34,916 bases of DNA from Hyphomonadaceae bacterium UBA2389 (GTDB lineage: Bacteria; Pseudomonadota; Alphaproteobacteria; Caulobacterales; Aquidulcibacteraceae). Below the pieces are notes generated by a model. It did no database searches and was not told the origin of the DNA. It saw nothing but the letters and a program-made list of their open reading frames with translations. The position numbers were made by a program, and so were the translations under genes. Numbering within the stretch: position 1 is the stretch's first letter; each line of letters begins with the position of its first letter. Positions 25,282 to 33,335 of this stretch are shown piece after piece. The stretch covers positions 1 through 34,916 of the forward strand of contig DDSN01000096.1 of the NCBI GenBank assembly GCA_002343395.1. Reading direction: 5' to 3'.

Positions 25282-25775
25282 GGCCTGTTTCTCAAGTCAT
25301 TCGAATTCAAGGCGCCGAGGCATGCGTGGCTTGCGCCTAACTGTACCCATCTTTCTACCCACGTGCGATGGGACGCATGCAGGCAAGATGTGCCGCTGAG
25401 CGCGTGGGACTTTTGCGATGCTGCGTGGACGCTGCGCTTGGCGTATGCGGGTCGTCAGGCCGCCCGCTGCTGAACATATCTTCGTTCGTTAGTCCATACG
25501 GGATATGTGGTGAGACGCGCGTTCCTGTTTCCCACTCGCCCAAATTATTGGCCCGATCGATTTCTGGAGACGCTTGCCGTCGCCGCCGTGTTGCTTTAGC
25601 GGCCAGCTGACAACAGCACCGAGCCTGCGGCGATCGCGCGTCGAATTGACGGGCAGGGCGCGATCGACTGCATTGGAGCGCGCCGGCCATTCGGAAAATT
25701 GTCTGATGGCGTGGCCCTGGCTCCAGTGTGTCGAGCCTTCGAATGTCCGGGCGGGTGCGGCCGCTGGGTTCGATT
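25282..25775. other. 494-base stretch without a recognisable gene
   Basis: Between the tRNA 3' end and the regulator stop there are only overlapping short frames on both strands with no known motif. No integrase, transposase remnant, or repeat of the tRNA 3' end was seen. It may hold decayed sequence or a regulator terminator, but nothing specific is supported. Confidence 0.5.
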
Positions 25776-26669
25776 TCAACTTCGTCCCCTGGAGCGCGCT
25801 GACAACCGTTTTTTGCTCTTGGCGTCACCCGACGTTGGAGAAACGCCCTCCGCCGATTCGATCCGTGACTTTGCAGCATTCCAATCGGCTTCCGTCGCGC
25901 GTGCGATCATCGCTTCGCACATGGCGAACAGTACGGCGCTCGAATCCCAAGTGCTGCCAGTCTCGATTGCGCAGGGCAGCACGTGGCGCGCATGGCGCGC
26001 AACTGGCGAAATCCAAATATCGGTGAGCAGAACGACCGTTGCGCGGCGTTTGCGCGCCGCCGCGGCGAAGCGCTCAAGATCTGGGTCGTAGCGTCGGATA
26101 TCGAACATCACGACCGTGTCGCGGGCCCCGATGTCTAGCTGCTGATCGGCGCGGCTTGCGGGGCGTTCTTCCAGTTTGCGCACACCTGGGCGAACGATAC
26201 GCAGGTGCGCCGCCAGGTAGGCGGCGACGGAGTCGGTAAAGCGTCCGCCCACGACGTGCAAGTTTCGGCGTCGGTCAGCTATCAGGGCGCACACCGCTTC
26301 GAACTCCGCCTGCGGCACGCGCATGACGGTGTCATTGAGGTTCTCCACCAATTTTGCGGTGAAGCGAGGAAGAAAGGCGCCGCATCGTTTGCTTGTGGAG
26401 GCCGGCGTCTTTTCAAGCGGCGTCTTAATCCGCTCGCTGAGTTCTTCGCGCAGGCGGCGCTGGAAGTCTGGGTAGGAAGCGTAGCCGAGCTGCGCCACGA
26501 AGCGCAGCACGGTTGCGGCGCTGGTGCGCGACCGGGTCGCGAACTCAGCTACGGGCGCTAATCCCAAAGTCGGGTAGTCCCCCAAGAGCGCGCGCGCCGC
26601 GCGCGCTTCGGCCGAAGTAAAGCGCGCCATCGCGCTATGAACTTTGGTTTCGACGCTTGCCTGCGCCAT
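25776..26669 (-). CDS. RpiR/MurR-family transcription regulator
   Basis: A 297-residue regulator. The N-terminal HTH_6 domain (about residues 10-75, with ATRSRTSAATVLRFVAQLGYASYPDFQRRLREEL) binds DNA, and the C-terminal SIS domain (from about residue 125, NLHVVGGRFTDSVAAYLAAHL) binds a phosphorylated sugar or related ligand in the family. The frame is open to 26831, but ATG 26669 gives the normal N-terminus (MAQASVETKVHSAMARFT). It faces the + strand operon beginning at 26773 and probably controls it. In this context the effector could be an intermediate of amine or amino-alcohol breakdown rather than a sugar; that is an inference. Confidence 0.88.
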   Translation of the reverse strand: MAQASVETKVHSAMARFTSAEARAARALLGDYPTLGLAPVAEFATRSRTSAATVLRFVAQLGYASYPDFQRRLREELSERIKTPLEKTPASTSKRCGAFLPRFTAKLVENLNDTVMRVPQAEFEAVCALIADRRRNLHVVGGRFTDSVAAYLAAHLRIVRPGVRKLEERPASRADQQLDIGARDTVVMFDIRRYDPDLERFAAAARKRRATVVLLTDIWISPVARHARHVLPCAIETGSTWDSSAVLFAMCEAMIARATEADWNAAKSRIESAEGVSPTSGDAKSKKRLSARSRGRS

Positions 26670-26690
26670 GGTCAGCTGGCCCGGTCTTGG

Positions 26691-26708
26691 CTGAAATTCT
26701 CGTTTCAG
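26691..26708. promoter_or_regulatory. Inverted repeat, candidate RpiR operator
   Basis: CTGAAA and TTTCAG are separated by six bases. The site lies 22 bases upstream of the regulator ATG and just before a TTGACA hexamer of the opposite strand, so it could control both directions. A further CTGAAA half-site lies at 26729-26734. Binding is inferred from position only. Confidence 0.45.
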
Positions 26709-26710
26709 GA

Positions 26711-26742
26711 TTGACAATATCCGAAAAACTGAAAGCTTAATA
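26711..26742 (+). promoter_or_regulatory. Candidate promoter of the catabolic operon
   Basis: A perfect -35 hexamer TTGACA (26711-26716) is followed by a weak AT-rich -10 candidate (TTAATA at 26737-26742, spacing 20, longer than usual). The weak -10 would suit a regulated promoter. It points at the gene at 26773. Confidence 0.38.
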
Positions 26743-26772
26743 CCCGGTAATGGATGCTGGCGCGGGGGCCGA

Positions 26773-27549
26773 ATGGCCGGGCATGAGCGCATGGAAGCGG
26801 TCGTTGAAAACGCGGAGGGCGCCGCGCCCATCCTGCTTGTGTGCGAGCATGCGTCAAATTTTATGCCGCCGGCGTTCGCTGGGCTTGGGCTTTCAGAAGC
26901 TCTGATCCAGGATCATGTCGCCTGGGATATTGGCGCCCACGCCACCGCGCGCCGGCTCGCTGAAATGCTTGATGCGCCGCTTGTCGCCGCGCCGGCGTCC
27001 CGCCTTCTGGTAGATCCAAATCGCGACCTGGATGCGCCTGATCTGATACCAGATTCGGCGGAAGGCGTTCCCGTGCCCGGCAATGCGGCGATAAGCGCCG
27101 ATGAACGCGCGTCACGCATCGCCGCTTTTCACGCGCCGTTTCACCTGGCGATTGAAGCGCTGCTCAGAGCGCGGCCCGCCGTCATGGCGCTCATGGCCGT
27201 GCACAGTTTCACGCCGGCTTTGTTCGGCAAGGCGCGGCCTTGGCACGCGGGCGTCCTGCATGGCGAGGACCGCAGGATGGCTGACGTCATGCTCGCGACA
27301 TTGGCCGGCGATAAGGATCTCGAAATTGGGCGCAATCAGCCCTACGCGCCGTCACAGGGCGTTTTTTATACGATGAACCGGCACGGCGGCGGACGTGCGA
27401 CGGTTATGATCGAGGTCAGGAACGACCTCATTCGCGACAAGATCGGGCAGACGCAGTGGGCGCGCCGTCTGGCCGAAGCGACAAGGGCGGCCTTGGCCGA
27501 GCTTGTTGGCGAGAGCGCCGCTGCTGCGACGATGCGAGGAAGGAGCTAG
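26773..27549 (+). CDS. N-formylglutamate amidohydrolase-like hydrolase
   Basis: A 258-residue enzyme of the N-formylglutamate amidohydrolase family (PF05013 type), which cleaves an amide bond next to a glutamate. The family segment LLVCEHASNFMPP is near the N-terminus, followed by HVAWDIGAHATARRLAEML, ASRLLVDPNRD, MAVHSFTPAL, and IEVRNDLI, with the histidine/aspartate residues expected for metal binding. No histidine-degradation (hut) genes lie nearby, so the N-formylglutamate role from histidine breakdown is unlikely here. In this operon it may instead hydrolyse a gamma-glutamyl amide, a job done by PuuD in the putrescine route; that is inferred. ATG 26773 is the first start, and ATG 26791 is an alternative. 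The permease gene starts 3 bases after the stop. Confidence 0.85.
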   Translation: MAGHERMEAVVENAEGAAPILLVCEHASNFMPPAFAGLGLSEALIQDHVAWDIGAHATARRLAEMLDAPLVAAPASRLLVDPNRDLDAPDLIPDSAEGVPVPGNAAISADERASRIAAFHAPFHLAIEALLRARPAVMALMAVHSFTPALFGKARPWHAGVLHGEDRRMADVMLATLAGDKDLEIGRNQPYAPSQGVFYTMNRHGGGRATVMIEVRNDLIRDKIGQTQWARRLAEATRAALAELVGESAAAATMRGRS

Positions 27550-27552
27550 GCG

Positions 27553-29082
27553 ATGAGCCAGAAGGAAGCGGGGGCGCTTAGCGCCAGTGACGACGTAAAA
27601 ACATTGCACAAAATGGGGTACGCGCAGGAATTGGCCCGACGGATGGGGCATTTCTCCAACTTTGCGATTTCCTTTTCGATCATTTGTATTCTTTCCGGCG
27701 GCATCAATTCGCTGGCGCAAGGTACGAGCGGCGCCGGCGGCGCAGCGCTCGGCATTGGCTGGCTGGTCGGCGGCGCGTGCGCGCTGCTGTTCACGCTCGG
27801 CATGGCGCAAATCGCCTCGGCTTATCCGACCGCGGGCGGGCTCTATCATTGGAGCTCAATTCTTGGCGGGCGTTTTTGGGGTTGGCTCACGGCATGGTTC
27901 AACCTGCTGGGACTCATCACGGTGCTCTCGGCCATTAATGTCGGCACCTACTATTTTTTCATCGGCTCGTTCGCGCCGATGCTCGGCGTTGAAGACACTT
28001 ACACGACCAAAGTGGTGTTTGTAGGCGTGATGACGGCGTCACATGCGCTGATCAATCACCTTGGCATCAAGACAACGACTCGCCTGACTGATTTCTCGGG
28101 CTACTTGATCCTTGGCGGCGCTATTCTGCTGACCGGCGCGCTATTTTATTATTCGCCGAGCCACGACTTCTCGCGGCTCTGGACGTTCACCAATTATTCG
28201 GGTGATGCGGGCGGCGGCGTGTGGCCAGAGACCAGCTCCATGCTGACGATCTTCCTGCTCGGCCTGCTGCTGCCAATTTATACACTCACCGGTTATGACG
28301 CTTCCGCGCACACCTCGGAAGAGACGTTGCAGGCCGCCAAGCACGTGCCGACTGCAATTATCCATTCGGTGTTCTGGGCGGTGCTGTTTGCTTGGCTGTT
28401 CTCCTGCGCGTTCGTGATGGCGATCCCGGATATGGACCAAGCCGCAACGCAAGGCTGGAACGTGTTCTTCTGGGTGATGGACCAGATCATGCCGCAACAG
28501 CTGAAGTTGGCGATCTACGGCATCATCTTGGCGGCTCAGTATATTTGCGGCCTCGCTACGGTGACGTCCGTGAGCCGCATGATTTTCGCCTTCGCGCGCG
28601 ACAAAGGGCTGCCGTTCTCCGGAACGCTGGCAAAAGTGAGCCCGCGCTGGCGCGTGCCGGTGGCGGCGATCTGGGTCGGCGCCGCGCTGGCGGTGATCTT
28701 TGTCTCCTGGGCCGACGCCTATTCGGTGGCGGTCGCTGTCACCTCGATCGCGCTTTATGTGTCGTACGCCATGCCGATCGCGGCGGGCGGTCTTGCCTTC
28801 GGCGGCAAGTGGAAGGACATGGGGCCGTGGAATATTGGCCCGATCTATCGCGTGATCGCACTGCTTTGCGTTGCCATCGCCGGCGTAATCTTCTACATCG
28901 GCGTGCAGCCGCCAAATGATAAGGCGCTGGTGTTCCTTGGTGTGATTGGCGCGATCACGCTGGTGGTCTGGTTCGGACTAGAAATGCGCCGCTTCAAGGG
29001 CCCACCTATCAAGGACGAGGAAATCGCGCTGCGGCAAGCACAGATCGCGGCCGCAGAGAAAGCGGTGGGCGAAGCGGTTTAG
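27553..29082 (+). CDS. APC-superfamily amino acid/amine permease (GABA permease-like)
   Basis: A 509-residue inner-membrane transporter with about 12 hydrophobic helices. The N-terminal MGYAQELARRMGHFSNFAISFSIICILSGG and the helix 3-4 segment SAYPTAGGLYHWSS are characteristic of the amino acid/choline/GABA (ACT) branch of APC permeases. It should import the amine substrate of the operon. A strong Shine-Dalgarno (GGAAGGAG) lies 7 bases before ATG 27553. A 12-base-pair hairpin follows in the gap to the next gene. The substrate cannot be read from sequence; ethanolamine, another amino alcohol, or a polyamine fits the neighbours. Confidence 0.88.
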   Translation: MSQKEAGALSASDDVKTLHKMGYAQELARRMGHFSNFAISFSIICILSGGINSLAQGTSGAGGAALGIGWLVGGACALLFTLGMAQIASAYPTAGGLYHWSSILGGRFWGWLTAWFNLLGLITVLSAINVGTYYFFIGSFAPMLGVEDTYTTKVVFVGVMTASHALINHLGIKTTTRLTDFSGYLILGGAILLTGALFYYSPSHDFSRLWTFTNYSGDAGGGVWPETSSMLTIFLLGLLLPIYTLTGYDASAHTSEETLQAAKHVPTAIIHSVFWAVLFAWLFSCAFVMAIPDMDQAATQGWNVFFWVMDQIMPQQLKLAIYGIILAAQYICGLATVTSVSRMIFAFARDKGLPFSGTLAKVSPRWRVPVAAIWVGAALAVIFVSWADAYSVAVAVTSIALYVSYAMPIAAGGLAFGGKWKDMGPWNIGPIYRVIALLCVAIAGVIFYIGVQPPNDKALVFLGVIGAITLVVWFGLEMRRFKGPPIKDEEIALRQAQIAAAEKAVGEAV

Positions 29083-29104
29083 GCCTCAGCCCCGCAGGCA
29101 TTCT

Positions 29105-29132
29105 CTCCGGGGCGGCATGCGCCGCCCCGGAG
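29105..29132 (+). terminator. Strong intercistronic hairpin between permease and ligase genes
   Basis: Perfect 12-base-pair stem, CTCCGGGGCGGC (29105-29116) with GCCGCCCCGGAG (29121-29132), loop ATGC. The nearest T run (29150-29154) is about 17 bases beyond, so it is a poor intrinsic terminator. It could be an attenuator or an RNA-processing/stability element. Confidence 0.6.
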
Positions 29133-29173
29133 TCCCCGGAGTCTTGGATTTTTCTGATGGAGAATAGCGCGCC

Positions 29174-30544
29174 ATGGAAGGCATGCTGACTTTCGAAGCG
29201 TTGAAGAAGGCCGCGTCCGCCGGTGAGATCGACACGGTGCTCGTCTGCTTTCCCGACATGCAAGGACGCCTCGTGGGCAAGCGCTTTCAGGTCCAATTCT
29301 TTTTGGATGGCGCATACGAGGAAACGCACAGCTGCGATTATCTGCTCGCCAATGACATCGATATGGAGCCGGTGCCGGGATACGAAGCCTCTAGCTGGCA
29401 GCGAGGCTACGGCGACTTCGTGATGAAGCCGGATCTCTCGACGATGCGTGTGACCCCATGGCTGCCCGGGACGGCGCTCGTTTTGTGCGATCTGATCGAT
29501 CACCACCATCGCAAGCCGATCCCGCATTCGCCACGGGCAATGTTGCAGCAGCAGGTCGAGCGCCTGGCGGCCCTGGGATTCACGGCGTATGCGGCCTCAG
29601 AACTTGAATTCTACCTGTTCGACGAAGATTATCGCACCCTGCGTGAGAAGCATTATCGCGATCCGAAAACCGCCGGCTATTACATCGAGGATTATCACAT
29701 CTTCCAAACCTCGAAGGAGGAAGATGTGATGCGCGCAATGCGCAACGGCCTCCAGAAGGCCGGCATTCCCGTGGAAAACTCGAAGGGCGAGTGGGGGCCG
29801 GGGCAAGAAGAGCTGAATGTGCGCTACGCCGACGTCCTGACCATGGCGGATCGGCATGTGATCATGAAGAACGCTTGCAAGGAGATCGCGCATCAGCACG
29901 GCAAGGCGATCACCTTCATGTCGAAATGGCGCTACGATCTGGCTGGATCGTCTTGCCATATTCACATGTCGCTATGGGACAAGGCTGGAAAATCGCCGCT
30001 ATTCAGGGACGCCAAGGATAAGTTCGGCATGTCCGAACTGATGAAGCAATTTTTGGCGGGCCAGATCAAATATGCGCCCGATCTGACCGTCTTTCTCGCG
30101 CCCTACATCAATTCCTATAAGCGCTTTCAGGCAGGCACCTTTGCACCGACCAAGCTGGTATGGAGCAATGACAATCGCACCGCGGGTTTCCGGCTCTGCG
30201 GCGAAGGTACGAACGCGGTGCGGATTGAGTGCCGCATCGGCGGCGCCGATCTCAATCCATACCTCGCCTACGCCGCGCTGATTGCGGCGGGTCTGAAGGG
30301 TGTTGAAGAGAAATTGCCGCTCGCCGATGTTTATGTCGGCGACGCCTACGGCGATCCAAATCTCAAGGACATACCGCGCACTTTGCGCGACGCCACGGTT
30401 GCACTGGACAAATCCCAAATGCTGCGTGCGGCGCTAGGGGAGAAGGTCGTCGCGCACTATGTTCATACCGCGAAATGGGAGCAGTCCGAGTATGATCGGC
30501 GCGTGACCGATTGGGAATTGTTTCGTGGCTTCGAGCGGTACTGA
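29174..30544 (+). CDS. Glutamine synthetase-like gamma-glutamyl-amine ligase
   Basis: A 456-residue member of the glutamine synthetase family, of the PuuA/IpuC/GlnA4-like type that joins glutamate to an amine with ATP. Conserved elements include the N-terminal beta-grasp part (FPDMQGRLVGKRF), the metal/ATP segment SELEFYLF, GPGQEELNVRY, CHIHMSLW, the arginine-bearing NSYKRF and NRTAGFRL, and RIECRIGGADLNPYLAYAA. The NLYDLPPEE adenylylation segment of true GlnA is absent. The N-terminal region YLLANDIDMEPVPGYEASSWQRGYGDFVMKPD is typical of the amine-ligase branch. ATG 29174 is followed at the 3' end by the aldehyde dehydrogenase gene (7 bases apart). The amine cannot be named; the presence of an alcohol dehydrogenase points to an amino alcohol. 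Confidence 0.85.
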   Translation: MEGMLTFEALKKAASAGEIDTVLVCFPDMQGRLVGKRFQVQFFLDGAYEETHSCDYLLANDIDMEPVPGYEASSWQRGYGDFVMKPDLSTMRVTPWLPGTALVLCDLIDHHHRKPIPHSPRAMLQQQVERLAALGFTAYAASELEFYLFDEDYRTLREKHYRDPKTAGYYIEDYHIFQTSKEEDVMRAMRNGLQKAGIPVENSKGEWGPGQEELNVRYADVLTMADRHVIMKNACKEIAHQHGKAITFMSKWRYDLAGSSCHIHMSLWDKAGKSPLFRDAKDKFGMSELMKQFLAGQIKYAPDLTVFLAPYINSYKRFQAGTFAPTKLVWSNDNRTAGFRLCGEGTNAVRIECRIGGADLNPYLAYAALIAAGLKGVEEKLPLADVYVGDAYGDPNLKDIPRTLRDATVALDKSQMLRAALGEKVVAHYVHTAKWEQSEYDRRVTDWELFRGFERY

Positions 30545-30551
30545 GGCGGTT

Positions 30552-31931
30552 ATGACGACCCTGAAACTAATTTCGCCAGTTGATGGCTCGGTGTATTTGG
30601 AGCGGGCTGCGGCAAGTCTTGAAGAGGCGCAAGGTGCGATCGCGGCGGCGCGCGCTGTGCAAAAGGCATGGGCGCGCCGGCCGATCGCCGAGCGCGTGGC
30701 CATTGTGCAGGACTTTGTCGCCAAGCTGCTGGCGATGAAAGACGAAATGGTGCCGGAGATCGCTTGGCAGATGGGGCGGCCGGTGCGCTACGGTGGCGAG
30801 TTCGGCGGAGTTAGAGAGCGCGCTGACTATATGGCCAGCATCGCCGAGAGCGCGCTAGCGTCCATCAAAATCGAGGATAGTCCCGAATTTCGGCGCTTCA
30901 TCGCGCGTGAGCCGCTGGGGCTCGTCATGGTGATTGCGCCGTGGAATTATCCCTATCTCACCGCAATCAACACAATCGCGCCGGCGCTGATGGCCGGAAA
31001 CGCGGTTTTGCTGAAGCATGCGACGCAGACGCTGCGCGTGGGTGAGCGCTTTCAAATGGCGGCGGACGCATCGGAATTGCCGCGCGGGCTGTTCAGCAAT
31101 TTGGCGCTCGACCACACCGTAACGGAAAAAATCCTGAGCGCCGGCGCTGTCGATTTTTTGAATTTCACCGGCTCTGTCGGCGGCGGCAAGGCGATGGAGC
31201 ACGCGTGCGCCGGTTCGTTCACCGGTCTCGGACTTGAACTCGGCGGCAAGGACCCGGGCTATGTGTGCGAAGACGCCGACGTCAACCGCGCGGTCGAGAC
31301 GCTGATGGATGGCGCGATGTACAATTCCGGGCAATGTTGCTGCGGAATTGAACGCATCTATGTGGCGGAGCCCTTGTACGATCAATTCGTGGCTGGCGCC
31401 GCCGCCTTCGCTGAGTCTTACAAACTTGGGAACCCGCTTGATCCGGAAACAACGCTGGGGCCGATGGCGCAGACGCGTTTCGCGGATCTCGTGCGCGGGC
31501 AAACCGAAGAGGCGGTCCGCGCCGGCGCCAAGCCGCTCATCGACGCCAAGCGCTTTCACGCAGATAAGGTCGGCACGCCATATTTGGCGCCGCAGGTGCT
31601 GATCAATGTCGATCATTCGATGCGGGTGATGCGGGAAGAAAGCTTCGGCCCGGTTGTCGGCATCATGAAGGTAAAGAACGACGCTGAGGCCATCGCGCTG
31701 ATGAATGACAGCGATTACGGCCTCACCGCTTCGATCTGGACCAGGGATGTCGAACGCGCCGAGCGGATCGGGCGCGACATTGAAACCGGCACCGTGTTCA
31801 TGAATCGCTGCGACTATCTCGATCCGGCGCTGTGCTGGACCGGCTGCAAGGACACTGGCCGCGGCGGCGCGCTGTCGGTGATCGGCTTCCACAATCTCAC
31901 GCGCCCAAAATCCTATCACCTGAGGACATGA
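30552..31931 (+). CDS. Aldehyde dehydrogenase (NAD(P)-dependent)
   Basis: A 459-residue aldehyde dehydrogenase. The signature APWNYP, the cofactor-binding FTGSVGGGK, the catalytic glutamate in LELGGKD (about residue 229), and the nucleophile cysteine in GQCCCG (about Cys263, with two adjacent cysteines) are all present. The C-terminal EESFGPVVGI motif is also there. It probably oxidises the aldehyde produced in this operon, possibly a gamma-glutamyl amino aldehyde. ATG 30552 has GAGG six bases upstream and follows the ligase stop by 7 bases; the frame opens earlier only as a shadow of the previous gene. The stop shares a base with the next start. ELGGKDPGYV replaces the usual ELGGKSPxxV, a mild change. 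Confidence 0.92.
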   Translation: MTTLKLISPVDGSVYLERAAASLEEAQGAIAAARAVQKAWARRPIAERVAIVQDFVAKLLAMKDEMVPEIAWQMGRPVRYGGEFGGVRERADYMASIAESALASIKIEDSPEFRRFIAREPLGLVMVIAPWNYPYLTAINTIAPALMAGNAVLLKHATQTLRVGERFQMAADASELPRGLFSNLALDHTVTEKILSAGAVDFLNFTGSVGGGKAMEHACAGSFTGLGLELGGKDPGYVCEDADVNRAVETLMDGAMYNSGQCCCGIERIYVAEPLYDQFVAGAAAFAESYKLGNPLDPETTLGPMAQTRFADLVRGQTEEAVRAGAKPLIDAKRFHADKVGTPYLAPQVLINVDHSMRVMREESFGPVVGIMKVKNDAEAIALMNDSDYGLTASIWTRDVERAERIGRDIETGTVFMNRCDYLDPALCWTGCKDTGRGGALSVIGFHNLTRPKSYHLRT

Positions 31932-33082
31932 TGAGCGTTTCCGCCAATTGGAATTATCCCACCGCGGTCAAGTTTGGCGCGGGGCGGATCAAGGAGCTGC
32001 CCGATCATGCGCGCGCGCTTGGCATGAAGCGTCCGCTTGTGGTGACGGACAAAGCGCTGGCGAGTCTGCCGATTACGCAGAATGCGATGGCGTTGCTGAG
32101 CGCTGCTGGCCTGGATGCGGCGCTGTTCGCCGACGTGCGCTCCAATCCCACGGACGAGAATCTCGAAGCGGGCGTCGCCGCCTATCGCGCTGGTAAACAT
32201 GACGGCGTGATCGCGTTCGGCGGCGGCTCGGGGCTCGATCTCGGCAAGGTTGTCGCCTTCATGTCGGGGCAGAAGCGGCCGGTCTGGGAATTCGAGGACA
32301 TTGGCGACTGGTGGACGCGCGCCGATCCGGCCGGCATCGCACCCATCCTGGCGGTGCCGACGACGGCTGGCACTGGCTCGGAAGTTGGCCGTGCGGGCGT
32401 CATCACCGATCATAAGGCGCATGTGAAGAAAGTGATCTTCCACCCGAAAATGATGCCGGCCATTGTGATCTGCGATCCTGAGCTGACGGTCGGGATGCCG
32501 CCGATCATCACCGCCGGCACCGGGCTAGATGCGTTTGCGCATTGTCTGGAAGCTTATTGCGCGCCGGGTTTCCATCCGATGGCGGAGGGCATCGCGGTGG
32601 AAGGTATGCGGCTCGTGAAAGAGCACCTGCCGCGCGCTTACGCCACGCCCAGCGATATCGAAGCGCGCGGCGCGATGATGGCGGCCGCAGCGATGGGCGC
32701 AACCGCGTTTCAGAAGGGGCTTGGCGCCATCCATGCACTGAGCCATCCGATTGGGGCGCTCTATGACACACACCACGGTATGACCAATGCCGTGGTTATG
32801 CCCGCCGTGCTAGACGCCAATCGCAGCGCGATCGAGGTGAAGATCGCGCGGTTGGCGGCGTATCTCGATATCGCCGGCGGTTTCGACGGGTTCATGAGCT
32901 ACGTGCGCAAACTGCGCGTCGATCTCAAAGTGCCCGATACGCTCGCCGATTTCGGCGTGCCGCGCGCCGCGTTCGAGCAAATCCGCGACATGTCGCTGAC
33001 CGACCCCACCGCCGGCGGCAATCCGCTGCCGCTGACGCGGGAGCTTGCCGGACACATGCTGGAGGCGGCCTTCGGCGGGTAA
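31931..33082 (+). CDS. Iron-containing alcohol dehydrogenase (group III)
   Basis: A 383-residue Fe-type alcohol dehydrogenase. The nucleotide-binding GGGSGLDLGK, the family motif GTGSEVGRAGVITD, and the metal-binding region are visible: Asp and His in GTGLDAFAHCLEAY and two His in HALSHPIGALYDTHHGMTNA, matching the four ligands known in FucO. It would oxidise the hydroxyl group of a substrate to an aldehyde. Two start codons lie together (31928 and 31931); 31931 is preferred because the GAGGA upstream is correctly spaced and the start then overlaps the aldehyde dehydrogenase stop by one base. This is the last gene of the operon; no terminator was recognised in the 253 bases that follow. Confidence 0.92.
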   Translation: MSVSANWNYPTAVKFGAGRIKELPDHARALGMKRPLVVTDKALASLPITQNAMALLSAAGLDAALFADVRSNPTDENLEAGVAAYRAGKHDGVIAFGGGSGLDLGKVVAFMSGQKRPVWEFEDIGDWWTRADPAGIAPILAVPTTAGTGSEVGRAGVITDHKAHVKKVIFHPKMMPAIVICDPELTVGMPPIITAGTGLDAFAHCLEAYCAPGFHPMAEGIAVEGMRLVKEHLPRAYATPSDIEARGAMMAAAAMGATAFQKGLGAIHALSHPIGALYDTHHGMTNAVVMPAVLDANRSAIEVKIARLAAYLDIAGGFDGFMSYVRKLRVDLKVPDTLADFGVPRAAFEQIRDMSLTDPTAGGNPLPLTRELAGHMLEAAFGG

Positions 33083-33335
33083 GGTGGTCTTTCGGCACAA
33101 ACTCCTGTGGCGCTCGCACGGGGCCGATTACTGGTGGTGCGCCCTTGACGTTTCTTGGGCGAAGTCTCCGTGCGATTTGGGAACAGTCGGGAAGGGCGGG
33201 GCTAGAGTCTGCTAATGGCATGTCGCACCGCCAAGTTGCCGGGATGGGACCGCCCCACCTCACCAGGCCAGCGCCAACAATCCGATGCCGCGCCGAGTCA
33301 GCTTACCGTCTCAGCCCGTCGCAAACCGCGCGCGC
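33083..33335. other. Intergenic region between convergent genes
   Basis: These 253 bases separate the alcohol dehydrogenase and paaE stops. No clear terminator hairpin was found. A short + strand frame (33145-33348) overlaps paaE and has no convincing ribosome binding site or motif. Confidence 0.5.

Noticed and set aside
25192..25775. Prophage or island attachment site at tRNA-Ser
   Set aside because: No second copy of the tRNA 3' end and no integrase gene were found in the window.
26773..27549. Histidine-utilisation hutG assignment
   Set aside because: No hutU/hutH/hutI genes nearby and the operon content is amine catabolism, so the hut symbol was not given.
30855..31919. 354-codon minus-strand open frame opposite the aldehyde dehydrogenase gene
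   Set aside because: Lies wholly inside a well supported gene with full catalytic motifs; the translated sequence has no recognisable domain.
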